From IMG/VR virus record IMGVR_UViG_3300031463_000549, positions 1 through 37,125 of that record: a stretch of 37,125 nt of DNA; one strand, 5' to 3'. The translations under genes and the position numbers were made by a program. Below the pieces are notes generated by a model that was not told the origin of the DNA, made no database searches, and saw only the letters and a list, made by a program, of their open reading frames with translations. Shown one piece after another: positions 21,595 through 29,334 of the stretch; the first letter of the stretch is position 1; each line of letters starts with the position of its first letter. Source of the stretch: a virus.

Positions 21595-22785
21595 TTGAAC
21601 CTTAAAGAGCTTAACGAGGCTATCGTAGCCAAATCCAAAGCCCTCCACGATATCTTCGAGGAGGCCGGTCCGGACATGGATATGTCCAAGGTCAAATCCT
21701 TGAGCGGCGATACCGCTGCCAAGGTCGAGGCCATCAAGGCCATGAACGCTGAGCTGGACGACCTGGGCAAGAAGCGCGACCAGGCCAATCAGCTAATCGA
21801 GAGCCGCAAACGCGCCGATGAGATGGCCAACGCGCAGCCCATACCCAAGGCTGACCCGTCGCCGGCAGCCCGTAAGTCCCTGGGTGAGATGGTGATGCAG
21901 AGCGCGGCCCTTAAAAGCAAGGGCCAGACGTCCAGCTTGGACGTAGACCTCAAGACCCTTTTCGAGCGCACAGCCGGCTTCGCTCCGGAGAGCGTGCGCA
22001 TCCCCAGGGTAGAGCAGTACGCTGTGCGGCCGCTGATGGTGGCCGACCTGCTGCCCGTGCTTCCCACTTCACAGGCCGCTATCAAGTACATGGAGGAGAC
22101 CACCTTCACCAACAACGCCGCTGAGACTGCTGAGGCTGGGACATATGGCGAGGCAGCGCTGGCCTTCACCGAGCGCAGCGTGCCCGTCGAGAAGATCGCC
22201 GTCTGGCTGCCCGTCACCGATGAGCAGTTAGAGGACGTCCCCAGCATGGCCGCCTACATCAATAACCGCCTGGCCTACATGCTGGAAGCCAGGCTCGATT
22301 CCCAGATACTCAACGGCAACGGCACGCCACCCAACCTGATGGGTACCCTCAACGTATCCGGCATACAGACCCAGGCCAAGGGCGCCGACCCGACGCCAGA
22401 TGCCTTTTATAAGGCCTTCACACTGGTCCGCACCGTTGGCTTCGCCGAACCAGACGTCGTTTTCATGAACCCGGCTGACTGGCAGGACATACGCCTGCTG
22501 AGGACTTCCGACGGTATCTACATCTTCGGCAGCCCGCTGGACCCAGGCATCGAAAGGATGTGGGGCATCCGAGTCGTGCTGTCCATGGCCGTGGTGGCCA
22601 ACACTGGCATCGTGGGAGCCTATGGCCAGTATTCCGCGCTGTATATGAGGCGCGGACTGGACATCAAGGTCTCCGATAGCCATGACACCTACTTCATCGC
22701 CGGCAAGCAGGCCATCCGCGCAGACATGCGCTGCACGGTAGTGCACTTCAGGCCCAAGGCCTTCTGCAAAGTGACCGGCATCTAA
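21595..22785 (+). CDS. Major capsid protein (HK97 fold)
   Basis: A 396 aa protein starting at TTG with GGAGG seven bases upstream. The first 80 residues are a charged coiled coil (delta domain; LNEAIVAKSKALHDIFEEAG, LDDLGKKRDQANQLIESRK) that serves as an internal scaffold and is removed by the protease. The mature shell region has YAVRPLMVADLLPVLPTSQAAIKYMEE in its N-arm area, then FTERSVPVEKIAVWLPVTDEQLED, YMLEARLDSQILNGNGTPPNLMG and VVFMNPADWQDIRLLRTSDG, all classical for Phage_capsid. Size and position after the protease are normal. Confidence 0.96.
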   Translation: MNLKELNEAIVAKSKALHDIFEEAGPDMDMSKVKSLSGDTAAKVEAIKAMNAELDDLGKKRDQANQLIESRKRADEMANAQPIPKADPSPAARKSLGEMVMQSAALKSKGQTSSLDVDLKTLFERTAGFAPESVRIPRVEQYAVRPLMVADLLPVLPTSQAAIKYMEETTFTNNAAETAEAGTYGEAALAFTERSVPVEKIAVWLPVTDEQLEDVPSMAAYINNRLAYMLEARLDSQILNGNGTPPNLMGTLNVSGIQTQAKGADPTPDAFYKAFTLVRTVGFAEPDVVFMNPADWQDIRLLRTSDGIYIFGSPLDPGIERMWGIRVVLSMAVVANTGIVGAYGQYSALYMRRGLDIKVSDSHDTYFIAGKQAIRADMRCTVVHFRPKAFCKVTGI

Positions 22786-22791
22786 ACCATA

Positions 22792-22814
22792 TGGGCGGGC
22801 CCGGTGCCCGCCCA
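22792..22814 (+). terminator. GC-rich hairpin after the capsid gene
   Basis: TGGGCGGG (22792-22799) pairs perfectly with CCCGCCCA (22807-22814) seven bases after the capsid stop. No T-run follows, so it probably stabilises the abundant capsid mRNA or gives partial termination. Confidence 0.6.
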
Positions 22815-22836
22815 ACTCTTATTCAGGAGGAAAAAT

Positions 22837-23532
22837 ATGCCCATCATACAAGGCGGCAATGTGATCGAGGGCGCCACCAAGCGTCCCTGGATGAATAACG
22901 GCATCCCTACGAGCGGCACTTCCGGCACACTGGCCGGGGTGGCCGACCCTGGAGATCTGCTCATCGATTACGCCAACGGCAACCTTTATCAGAACACTAA
23001 CACCAAGCTCTCGCCTACCTGGACCAAATACACCACCGAAGCTGAGCCAACCCAGCATCTGTGGACCAATGCCGGCGCTCCCACGGATGGCACCGAGGGG
23101 ACGTTGGCCGGATCTGCCGAGCCTGGTGATCTGCTGATCGATACCAGCAACAAGAAGGTCTACCAGAACACCAACACCAAGGCCTCACCGACCTGGAACT
23201 CCGTGCGCGATATTGTGGAGTCCGAGATCGGCACCGGCGCCGTCACCGAGACCAAGATAGGCGCGGCTGCTGTATCCAAGGGAAAGCTGGCCGGCGGCTT
23301 CCTCAAGGTTAACTGGATTGCCGGCGGAGCTGCCGGAGACCATACCGTAACCGGGATAACTGCCGGTGACCAGCTGGTATCCGTCCTGCATTTTGTAGCT
23401 GACGGCCACCTGGATGACATGACCGACCTCACCAGCGAGTTCACGGCCGGGGCGGGCAAGATCAATAACGCCGAGGGAACGGACACCACGGGAGATAAAT
23501 TGCTGGTGATCTGGCTGGACATCACAGCATGA
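22837..23532 (+). CDS. Repeat-containing virion protein, possible capsid decoration
   Basis: A 231 aa protein. The ATG at 22837 follows CAGGAGG by six bases. It holds two copies of a 45-residue unit (about 19-64 and 76-121) with shared pieces NxGxPTxGTxGTLAG, PGDLLID and YQNTNTKxSPTW. A linker with GAVTETKIGAAAVSKGKLAG follows, of a kind seen in fibre and surface proteins, then a C-terminal beta-rich domain ending LLVIWLDITA. Its place just after the capsid gene fits a head decoration or fibre protein. The family is not recognised. Confidence 0.6.
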   Translation: MPIIQGGNVIEGATKRPWMNNGIPTSGTSGTLAGVADPGDLLIDYANGNLYQNTNTKLSPTWTKYTTEAEPTQHLWTNAGAPTDGTEGTLAGSAEPGDLLIDTSNKKVYQNTNTKASPTWNSVRDIVESEIGTGAVTETKIGAAAVSKGKLAGGFLKVNWIAGGAAGDHTVTGITAGDQLVSVLHFVADGHLDDMTDLTSEFTAGAGKINNAEGTDTTGDKLLVIWLDITA

Positions 23533-23765
23533 GCACGGATAAAGAGCGCGAGCAGACCCGCGAGAGGGTGCGGCGTTACCGTGACAAACATAAGGGCGAG
23601 GGCGTTACAGCTTCAAATGTAACGCCCGTAACGCCCAACAAGTCGGTCTGCAAGTGTAAATACTATCGGCAATGTAACGGTCAGCTGGTATGCATCCAAT
23701 GCGGCCGTCCGGCGCCGCCCAGGCCGGTCGAGGACAAGCTCAGACGGGGGATACACATCAAATGA
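23529..23765 (+). CDS. Small cysteine-rich head-region protein
   Basis: A 78 aa protein with an ATGA overlap at its start. It begins with a highly charged helix (DKEREQTRERVRRYRDKHKG), then a VT-rich stretch (GVTASNVTPVTP) encoded by repeated GTAACGCC-like words, then five cysteines (CKCKYYRQC and CIQCGRP) that could bind zinc. The charged helix plus VT-rich linker is a layout I have seen in small phage proteins of unknown role. Its stop overlaps the next start. Confidence 0.55.
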   Translation: MSTDKEREQTRERVRRYRDKHKGEGVTASNVTPVTPNKSVCKCKYYRQCNGQLVCIQCGRPAPPRPVEDKLRRGIHIK

Positions 23766-23950
23766 TCATCAAATACAAAAGCATCATCATCGACGGCAGA
23801 GACAGGTCTGGCCAGGTTGAAGACCTGCCCGACGTCCTGGCGCTGAGGCTGATCAAGCAGGGCTACGCTGAGCTGGTGGCAGCCCCATCAATTCAGCCGC
23901 AGGATCCTGTTGATGATAAACCCAAGAAGAGGAACAGGCCATGGGCTTAA
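23762..23950 (+). CDS. Small protein preceding the head-tail connector
   Basis: A 62 aa product. The ATG at 23762 overlaps the previous stop (ATGA). It has a strand-rich first half (IIKYKSIIIDGRD), a leucine-rich helix ending LIKQGYAELVA, and a proline/lysine tail. The segment LPDVLALRLIKQGYAEL resembles small head-associated phage proteins in which a mature residue pair 'L...G.AE' ends a helix. No function can be given. Its end overlaps the next gene by 10 bases. Confidence 0.55.
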   Translation: MIIKYKSIIIDGRDRSGQVEDLPDVLALRLIKQGYAELVAAPSIQPQDPVDDKPKKRNRPWA

Positions 23951-24516
23951 ACCAAACGTCGGCGCCGGCCATCGAGCCGGTCAGCCTTGAGGAGATCAAG
24001 CTGCACCTGCGCCTGGACAGCGGTATAACTGAGGACGCCCTGCTCTCATCACTTATCACGGCGGCCCGCCAGTATTGCGAGGGCTTCCAGCGGCGAGCTT
24101 ATATCACGCAGACCTGGCAGATGTGGCTGGACAGGTTCCCGGTCATAGATAACATCTACCTCCCCTGGCCGCCGCTGCAGTCCGTGTCCTCGATCAAGTA
24201 TTACGATACGGAGGGCGTCGAGAGCACGCTGCACGACAGCAACTATTACGTGGACACCCAGTCCCAGCCTGGCCGCCTCTCCCTCAACTACGGCAGGTAC
24301 TGGCCTACGACAGCCCTGCGGCCCACCAACGGCGTCTGCGTCACCTTCGTCTGCGGCTACGGGGACAGCGCTGAGGATGTGCCCGTTAAAGTCCTGTACG
24401 CGATTAAGCTGCTGGTCGGGCATTTCTACGAGAACAGGGAGGCCATCTCTCAGAGCCAGCTCTACCCGGCGCCCATAAGCGTGGACGCACTGCTCTGGCA
24501 GGACAGGTGCTTCTAA
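23941..24516 (+). CDS. Head-tail connector protein (HK97 gp6-like)
   Basis: A 191 aa protein with the opening PVSLEEIKLHLRLDSGITEDALLSSLI, split as a short strand and two helices, then ARQYCEGFQRRAYITQTW. These are hallmarks of the phage connector family of HK97 gp6 that forms a ring beneath the portal. The middle is strand-rich (YLPWPPLQSVSSIKYYD) and the C-terminal helix contains VLYAIKLLVGHFYENREA, also family-typical. It lies in the standard order between capsid genes and head-closure protein. Length is slightly greater than HK97 gp6, because of the beta-rich middle. Confidence 0.88.
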   Translation: MGLNQTSAPAIEPVSLEEIKLHLRLDSGITEDALLSSLITAARQYCEGFQRRAYITQTWQMWLDRFPVIDNIYLPWPPLQSVSSIKYYDTEGVESTLHDSNYYVDTQSQPGRLSLNYGRYWPTTALRPTNGVCVTFVCGYGDSAEDVPVKVLYAIKLLVGHFYENREAISQSQLYPAPISVDALLWQDRCF

Positions 24517-24837
24517 ATGAAGGCTGGGCAATTAAAACACCGCATCGTCATCGAGCAACAGACCCAGACCAAGAATGCCATCGATGAGATTATCTTAACC
24601 TGGAGTACCTTTTGCACGGTCTGGGCAGCCATCGAGCCTGCCACCGGTCAGACCTATTACGCGGCCAATCAGCTGGAATCAAAGGTAGATGGCCGGGTGA
24701 GAATACGTTACCGGGATGATATTGAACCTACGATGCGCATCAAGTTCGGCGACAGGATACTCAACATCGTATCCATCGTGCATCCGCAGGAGAACCGCAG
24801 AGAGCTGCATTTGATGTACTCAGAAGGACTGGACTGA
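24517..24837 (+). CDS. Head closure protein (SPP1 gp16/HK97 adaptor-like)
   Basis: A 106 aa beta-barrel protein with the family start GQLKHRIVIEQ, followed by WSTFCTVWAAIEPATGQTYY, VRIRYRDDIEPTMRIKFGDRILNIVSI and the C-terminal NRRELHLMYSEGL. This pattern is characteristic of the phage head-tail joining family that closes the connector and binds the tail. Start follows the previous stop directly and its last base is the first base of the next start codon, so the genes are tightly coupled. Confidence 0.9.
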   Translation: MKAGQLKHRIVIEQQTQTKNAIDEIILTWSTFCTVWAAIEPATGQTYYAANQLESKVDGRVRIRYRDDIEPTMRIKFGDRILNIVSIVHPQENRRELHLMYSEGLD

Positions 24838-25271
24838 TGGACACATTCACCGTCGAGATAGAAGGCAAGAAGGAGTTTGAGGCCACGCTGCGCAACCTGG
24901 TCAATGCACTGCCCAACGAGAAGGTCGAGCCTGTCATGATGGAGGGAGCCAAGACAGTTGCTGCAGCAGCCAAAGCCAAGGCACCGCGGGGCCCGACCGG
25001 CAACCTCAAGAAAGCGGTCAAAGCCAAGCAACTGAAACAGATCAGCAATTATCCGCGCTCGGCGGCTGCTGTCGTAGACAGGAAAGTAGCTCCTCACGCC
25101 AATATCATCGAATATGGCACCAAGCCGCGCCATCAGAAGTCGGGACGCTATACCGGCAGCGGGCCGGCTCGGCCGTTCTTCCGCCCTGCCGTCGATACCA
25201 ACGTGGGCCGCATCTACACCCAGATCAAGGACAAGTTCCTGGATATGATCCTGGAAGCCGCACGAAAATAA
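24837..25271 (+). CDS. HK97 gp10-family tail component
   Basis: A 144 aa protein of the HK97-gp10_like family: a first strand-helix unit (EIEGKKEFEATLRNL), MEGAKTVAAAAKAKAPRGPTGNLKKAV with the family-defining AP.G.TG.L...., then HANIIEYGTKPRHQ and ARPFFRPAVDTN. These proteins lie at the neck and join head completion to tail assembly. Overlaps at both ends are one base, as usual in compact head-tail operons. Confidence 0.92.
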   Translation: MDTFTVEIEGKKEFEATLRNLVNALPNEKVEPVMMEGAKTVAAAAKAKAPRGPTGNLKKAVKAKQLKQISNYPRSAAAVVDRKVAPHANIIEYGTKPRHQKSGRYTGSGPARPFFRPAVDTNVGRIYTQIKDKFLDMILEAARK

Positions 25272-25669
25272 TGTACGTTGAACATGCTCTCCTGAAACAC
25301 CTGCAATCTCAGACGGCTTTGGCCGCCCTCGTTGGCGAGAGAATCTACTATGTCAATGCCCCGCAGGACGTCCAGACGCCCTATATCGTGTTCTTCAAGG
25401 TTTCAGCGACAAGGGGGCGGTCATTAACCGCCTCCTCTCATTTTGTTAACTCCCGCTTCCAGTTCTCCATCTTCTCTGAAACCTATTACGAGGCCAAGCA
25501 GATCGCCGAGCAAATCCAGTTGGCCCTGCAGGACAAAAACAACGAAATCATCGGCGGGGAAAACGGTGTGAGGGTCAGCATCCAGTATGACAATGAGCAG
25601 GATTTATACGAGTCCGAATCGGGGCTCTATCACATACCTGTGGAATATCTAATCGATTACAACGAATAG
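25271..25669 (+). CDS. Tail completion protein (DUF3168-like)
   Basis: A 132 aa protein with ALLKHLQSQTALAALVGERIYYVNAPQDVQTPYIVF (as consecutive helix and strands), SHFVNSRFQFSIFSETYYEAKQIAEQIQLAL, and a C-terminal strand YHIPVEYLIDY. This is the DUF3168/tail-terminator pattern (lambda gpU-like fold) that caps the tail tube end. It overlaps the preceding gene by one base and is followed eight bases later by the tube protein, the usual order. Confidence 0.9.
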   Translation: MYVEHALLKHLQSQTALAALVGERIYYVNAPQDVQTPYIVFFKVSATRGRSLTASSHFVNSRFQFSIFSETYYEAKQIAEQIQLALQDKNNEIIGGENGVRVSIQYDNEQDLYESESGLYHIPVEYLIDYNE

Positions 25670-25677
25670 GAGGAACT

Positions 25678-26394
25678 ATGAGCAATGCTATTGCAGCCAA
25701 GGGCGCAACGCTGGCCAGGGCCGGACATACCATTGCCGAGATCACCAAGATCGGCGGTATCGAGATCAATCTGGAGACGCTGGACGTCACCACGCTGACC
25801 TCGCCCGATAGCTTCAAGGAATTCATCGGCACATGGTTTGATACCAGCGAAGTGCCAATCGAAGGCAATTTTATTGCAGGAGATGCTAACGGGCAGATCG
25901 CCTTAATGGCCGATCAGCTGGCCATGACGGTGCAGTCCTTTGTCCTCACGCTTCCCACAGCCATCACAGCTACGTGGTCTTTCACGGCGCTGGTTATCAA
26001 GTTCAAGGTCGGCGACTACGCCGTGGGCGGCAAGATCGACTTCTCCGCCTCTTTGAAGATATCGGGAAAGCCGACGCTGGCCATCGGCGCTGCAACCGGC
26101 TTGACCACGCCCTTCTTCGAGATCAGCGAGAGTGCGGTCATCGTTCCATCGCCTGCAGGCAATGTCTATGACTACGTGGCCACGGTTGCCACTGGCATCA
26201 GTTCAGTCACGGTCACACCAACCGCTTCGGCCGGCGTTATCACCGTCAACGGCAACGTGGTGGACAGCGGCGAGGCCTCCGGTTCAATCGCGCTGGGAGC
26301 TGCAGGCAGTATCACGACCATTACCATCGTTGTGACCGAGACCGGCAAGGTTGCCAAGACCTACACCATCAGGGTGGCCCGGGCGGCCAGCTAA
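25678..26394 (+). CDS. Major tail tube protein with cadherin-like C-terminal domain
   Basis: A 238 aa protein with GGAGG before the start. The first 160 residues form a tail-tube fold (ITKIGGIEINLETLDVTTL, PDSFKEFIGTWFDTSEVPIEGNF, WSFTALVIKFKVGDYAVGGKIDFSASLKISGKP). The last 75 residues are a separate beta-sandwich with the ending ITTITIVVTETGKVAKTYTIRVARA, typical of small cadherin-like/Ig domains displayed on tubes. It should be the most abundant tail protein. The Ig-like domain may bind host-surface sugars. Confidence 0.93.
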   Translation: MSNAIAAKGATLARAGHTIAEITKIGGIEINLETLDVTTLTSPDSFKEFIGTWFDTSEVPIEGNFIAGDANGQIALMADQLAMTVQSFVLTLPTAITATWSFTALVIKFKVGDYAVGGKIDFSASLKISGKPTLAIGAATGLTTPFFEISESAVIVPSPAGNVYDYVATVATGISSVTVTPTASAGVITVNGNVVDSGEASGSIALGAAGSITTITIVVTETGKVAKTYTIRVARAAS

Positions 26395-26404
26395 GTGAGG
26401 AACC

Positions 26405-26677
26405 ATGTTCATCGTAAAACTGGATAAAGAACGACATGCCAAGGTGACACGCAAGGCGCTTAGCATGTTTCAGGAGAAAACGGGGAAGGACATCCTGAAC
26501 CTCAAAGAAGGAGAGGCGCTGGACCTGGCAGATGTGGAGACGCTGCTCTGGCTGTGCCTGCTCAAGGAGGACCCCACATTGACGCTGGAACAGGTGCAGG
26601 ACGAGGTGGAGCTGCATCAACTCAAGCAGTTCACCAATTACATACTGGAGGGCAAGCAGAGCGCAAACCCTACCTGA
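26405..26677 (+). CDS. Tail assembly chaperone, upstream frame (gpG-like)
   Basis: A 90 aa protein between tube and tape-measure genes, the fixed position of tail assembly chaperones. It is helical and acidic (LSMFQEKTGKDILNLKEGEALDLADVETLLWLCLL, in pieces) with an aromatic core, as usual in gpG-type proteins. Its end carries the slippery heptamer A-AAC-CCT three codons from the stop (the CCT codon, then ACC, then TGA). A minus-one shift there joins it to the downstream frame, producing the longer GT-type chaperone in a minority of ribosomes. Confidence 0.85.
   Translation: MFIVKLDKERHAKVTRKALSMFQEKTGKDILNLKEGEALDLADVETLLWLCLLKEDPTLTLEQVQDEVELHQLKQFTNYILEGKQSANPT
26665..26671 (+). promoter_or_regulatory. 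Programmed -1 frameshift site
   Basis: The heptamer A AAC CCT is in the correct phase (X XXY YYZ) relative to frame 26405. The upstream frame ends six bases after it (26677). In the -1 frame reading continues as KPYLTTPWMEMWAF into the downstream frame ending at 26991. Confidence 0.85.
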
Positions 26678-26688
26678 CCACTCCCTGG

Positions 26689-26991
26689 ATGGAGATGTGG
26701 GCCTTCGCCATATATGACCTGAGGCTATCGGAAGACGGCTTTTGGAAGCTCACCATCAAGCGATTCAAGGCGCTGGCCGAGCGCTATCACCTTTCTATCG
26801 AGCGCCAACAATACCACGCAGCCCTGATCTGTGCCGTGCTGGCCAACATACACCGCGATCCCAAAAAGTCTCAACCCTTCAGTCCGGCTGATTTCATGCC
26901 AGGCTATCGCAAGAAAGAAACCCAGACGCCGGACCAGATGCTTAATGTCATTCAGATGTATCAGCGCTATTTCGAGGTAAAAGATGGCTGA
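26689..26991 (+). CDS. Tail assembly chaperone, downstream frame (gpGT-like extension)
   Basis: The segment is read in the -1 frame after the slippery site at 26665-26671, giving a fusion of about 87 plus 107 residues. The first ATG in this frame is 26689, but it has no good ribosome-binding site, so translation is expected mainly by frameshifting. The extension is helical with WKLTIKRFKALAERYHL, an HAALICAVLANIHRD segment and MPGYRKKETQTPDQMLNVI. In lambda-like phages this extension binds the tape measure, and the gene for that begins eight bases before its stop. Confidence 0.85.
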   Translation: MEMWAFAIYDLRLSEDGFWKLTIKRFKALAERYHLSIERQQYHAALICAVLANIHRDPKKSQPFSPADFMPGYRKKETQTPDQMLNVIQMYQRYFEVKDG

Positions 26992-28357
26992 CGCCGAACG
27001 CTCTTTGCTTTTTGTCATACGTGCAAATATCGAGGACTTCAACCGCAAGCTGGGCAAGGCAGAGCGCGACTTCAAGAAATCCTTCGGCAATATCAAGACT
27101 GCCGTTGATAGCACGGCCAACACCTTCATGGGACTGGGCGCTGCACTGGCCGGTGCCTTTGTAGGTTCTACGGTTAACTTTGCCAGTACAGCCGATGCCC
27201 TCAGTGAGCTGTCGGTCAAGACCGGCATAGGCGTTGAGGAACTGCAGAGGCTGCAGTACGCGGCCAGGGTGAGCGGCAGCGACCTGGGAGGGCTGGAGGT
27301 CGCCGTCAAAAAGATGCAGCAGGCCGTCTACAGTAGCTCTGATGCCTTCGCTGAGCTGGGCTTGAATATTGACCAGCTCAAATTGATGGACACCTCCCAG
27401 CAGTTCGATGCCATCATGCGGGCGCTGGCTGCCATCCCCAACGCCGGAACACGTGCTGCTTTGGCTGTGAAGATCTTCGGCAAGTCCGGCACCGATATGC
27501 TTCCCATGCTGGAGAACGGCGCTGCAGGATTCGAAAGACTGAAGCAGAAGGCCGACGAGCTGGGCATCGTCTTCTCCGAGAAAACCGTCAAAGCAGCCGC
27601 CGACCTTAACGACAAGCTGGACACGCTCAAGATGGTATTCGGAGCGGCCATCAACAAGATCGCCCAAACGGATGCCTTCAAGAACCTGGTTGATTGGCTT
27701 ATCAAGGTCATTGGACACATTGGAGAGTGGATCGATAAGAACCCCCAACTGGTGCGTGTATTGGCTGAAGCGGGTGCTGGCATCCTGGCCGTCGGTTTGG
27801 CGCTCAAGGGGGCAGCCATCGCCATGGCCATCCTGCAGGCTCTCTCTGGTCCCAAAGGCTGGATTCAGCTGGCAGTCGGTGCCGCCGCTGCTGCCGGTGC
27901 CATCGCCCTCATCGAGACCGAGCTGAACAAGGTCAACAATGAGAAAGGCGGCGTCGACACGCCCAATAGCTCGGTGGAGAACCTGGTCAACAATCTCGAC
28001 GAGGCCAGCTCCAAGGTGGACAAGCTCAATCACAAGGCTGTGGTTTTCGGAGGAGGCGGTACCGGAGGCTACGGGGTCAGCGGTGCCTGGGCAGAGGGCG
28101 GTATCTTTACCCGCCCGACCTTCGGACTGATCGGTGAGGCGGGCCCTGAAGCGGTCATCCCGCTGGACAAAATCAGCGGAATGGGCGCAGGCACACAGGT
28201 CACCAACATCAATCTATCTGTGGGCAACTACATGGGCGACGATATCTCCAAGCGTGCCCTGGTGCGCGATATCCAGCGGATACTCAACGAGGAGGACCGG
28301 CGGCGGGTTTACCGGCCAACCGAGACTCAATTCTATTCTGTGGGCGGCCATCTATGA
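26984..28357 (+). CDS. Tail tape measure protein
   Basis: A 457 aa protein, short for a tape measure, implying a short tail. N-terminal half is coiled-coil (LLFVIRANIEDFNRKLGKAERDFKK, then SFGNIKTAVDSTANTFMGLG) with the phage-tail-measure core LSELSVKTGIGVEELQRLQYAARVSGS (in pieces) and KIFGKSGTDMLPML. Two hydrophobic stretches follow near residues 262-310. The C-terminus shows AEGGIFTRPTFGLIGEAGPEAVIPLDKI (in segments), the familiar ending of many tape measures. It determines tail length and may cross the host membrane during infection. Confidence 0.94.
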   Translation: MADAERSLLFVIRANIEDFNRKLGKAERDFKKSFGNIKTAVDSTANTFMGLGAALAGAFVGSTVNFASTADALSELSVKTGIGVEELQRLQYAARVSGSDLGGLEVAVKKMQQAVYSSSDAFAELGLNIDQLKLMDTSQQFDAIMRALAAIPNAGTRAALAVKIFGKSGTDMLPMLENGAAGFERLKQKADELGIVFSEKTVKAAADLNDKLDTLKMVFGAAINKIAQTDAFKNLVDWLIKVIGHIGEWIDKNPQLVRVLAEAGAGILAVGLALKGAAIAMAILQALSGPKGWIQLAVGAAAAAGAIALIETELNKVNNEKGGVDTPNSSVENLVNNLDEASSKVDKLNHKAVVFGGGGTGGYGVSGAWAEGGIFTRPTFGLIGEAGPEAVIPLDKISGMGAGTQVTNINLSVGNYMGDDISKRALVRDIQRILNEEDRRRVYRPTETQFYSVGGHL

Positions 28358-29142
28358 CTTTACCTAGCTACAAGGTTTATGTGGACTGGGACTGCCAGAA
28401 CTGGGCGGGCCAGCACGATTTTAGTCAGGATATCGACGACATCACCGCTGACGTGCAGCATCTGCGCATCTCCCGTGGCAAGGATCGTGATGCCAATACC
28501 TATCCGGCGGCCACGCTGGAGATGATACTGGAGAACTCCTCCGGCAGGTACTATCCCACGGCTGTGGCCGGCGACCTGGTCGGCAAGGTGCGTCTGTGGC
28601 TGCCGGTCAAGGTGCAGGCCACCTTCAATAGCATCACCTACACGCTCTTTTACGGCTACATCAATCGCATCACGTCCTACCCGATCAGGTCAAAGCAGAA
28701 TATCTATTTCTATGCCACCGACAGCATTGACCTGCTCACCAAGACAATCGTGGTGCAGGACATGGACCACAAAACGGTTATGTGCGACGGCGAGGCCATC
28801 CACCAGGTGCTCAACGCTGCTGGCTGGACCATGGCGGGTCAATCCTGCACCATGCAGAACTCCGGCGACACGGTGACCAAGAGCAATCACGGATTATTGG
28901 GAGGAGACAGGGTCATGTTCAAAGGCTCGTCCCTGCCGGCCGAGATCGATAAGCTGGCGCTCTATTACGTGGTCAATCCCACAACCAACACCTTCCAAAT
29001 ATCTTTGACTGAATCCGGAGCAATCGTGAATTTCAACTCGGACGGGTCAGGATACTATTTTCAGGTGCTGCGCCGATCGGTAGACGTCGACGGCGGTGAT
29101 ATCACCAACTTCCCCGATACATTTGAATTTACCAAGTCGTGA
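28354..29142 (+). CDS. Tail hub/baseplate protein, N-terminal part
   Basis: A 262 aa protein starting in an ATGA overlap with the tape measure. The first 150 residues are like the first domains of phage tail-hub proteins: DITADVQHLRISRGKDRDANTYPAATLEMILEN, FYGYINRITSYPI and CDGEAIHQVLNAAGWT. Then an inserted beta-domain (SGDTVTKSNHGLLGGDRVMF, YYVVNPTTNTFQISLT) and the ending DITNFPDTFEF. The stop TGA is followed in the same frame six bases later by the start of the gene at 29149, which has the missing C-terminal module. It is probably one ancestral gene split by a stop codon. Confidence 0.7.
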   Translation: MTLPSYKVYVDWDCQNWAGQHDFSQDIDDITADVQHLRISRGKDRDANTYPAATLEMILENSSGRYYPTAVAGDLVGKVRLWLPVKVQATFNSITYTLFYGYINRITSYPIRSKQNIYFYATDSIDLLTKTIVVQDMDHKTVMCDGEAIHQVLNAAGWTMAGQSCTMQNSGDTVTKSNHGLLGGDRVMFKGSSLPAEIDKLALYYVVNPTTNTFQISLTESGAIVNFNSDGSGYYFQVLRRSVDVDGGDITNFPDTFEFTKS

Positions 29143-29148
29143 GGATAT

Positions 29149-29334
29149 ATGGCTTACATATGGGTAACCGTTGCCAGCGCATTTCACAAGGACGAGACGC
29201 ATCCTGAGGGCTATGACTATTCAACAGCCGACTCCTTGCTGAAGAACGTTGCTGAGGCGGCCGTCGGCCGTGTCTACATGGATGCCAGCGGCAACCTGGT
29301 CTACGAGAGCCGTTTTCACAGGGAAAGCGTCTGA
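29149..29334 (+). CDS. Tail hub C-terminal module (split fragment)
   Basis: A 61 aa frame in the same phase as the preceding gene, starting at ATG after GAGG. It carries the module STADSLLKNVAEAAVGRVYMD followed by GNLVYESRFHRE, which in phage tail-hub proteins normally sits inside one long protein. The same module ends the next gene (VADDVSKLAVGRYYMT, ILQYESRFHRE). It may be a reinitiated part of a split hub or a separate small gene left by duplication. Confidence 0.6.
   Translation: MAYIWVTVASAFHKDETHPEGYDYSTADSLLKNVAEAAVGRVYMDASGNLVYESRFHRESV

Noticed and set aside
22228-22815. A long minus-strand frame opposite the capsid gene, and similar antisense frames opposite the terminase, connector and tape-measure genes.
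   Set aside because: They are shadows of strongly coding plus-strand genes with high GC at third positions, without ribosome-binding sites or family motifs.
8206-29142. Stop-codon recoding to explain the in-frame stops at 9130 (TGA), 20635 (TAA) and 29140 (TGA).
   Set aside because: TGA and TAA end many normal genes here, often in ATGA overlaps, and the three interrupted genes carry different stops. Local mutation or gene splitting is simpler.
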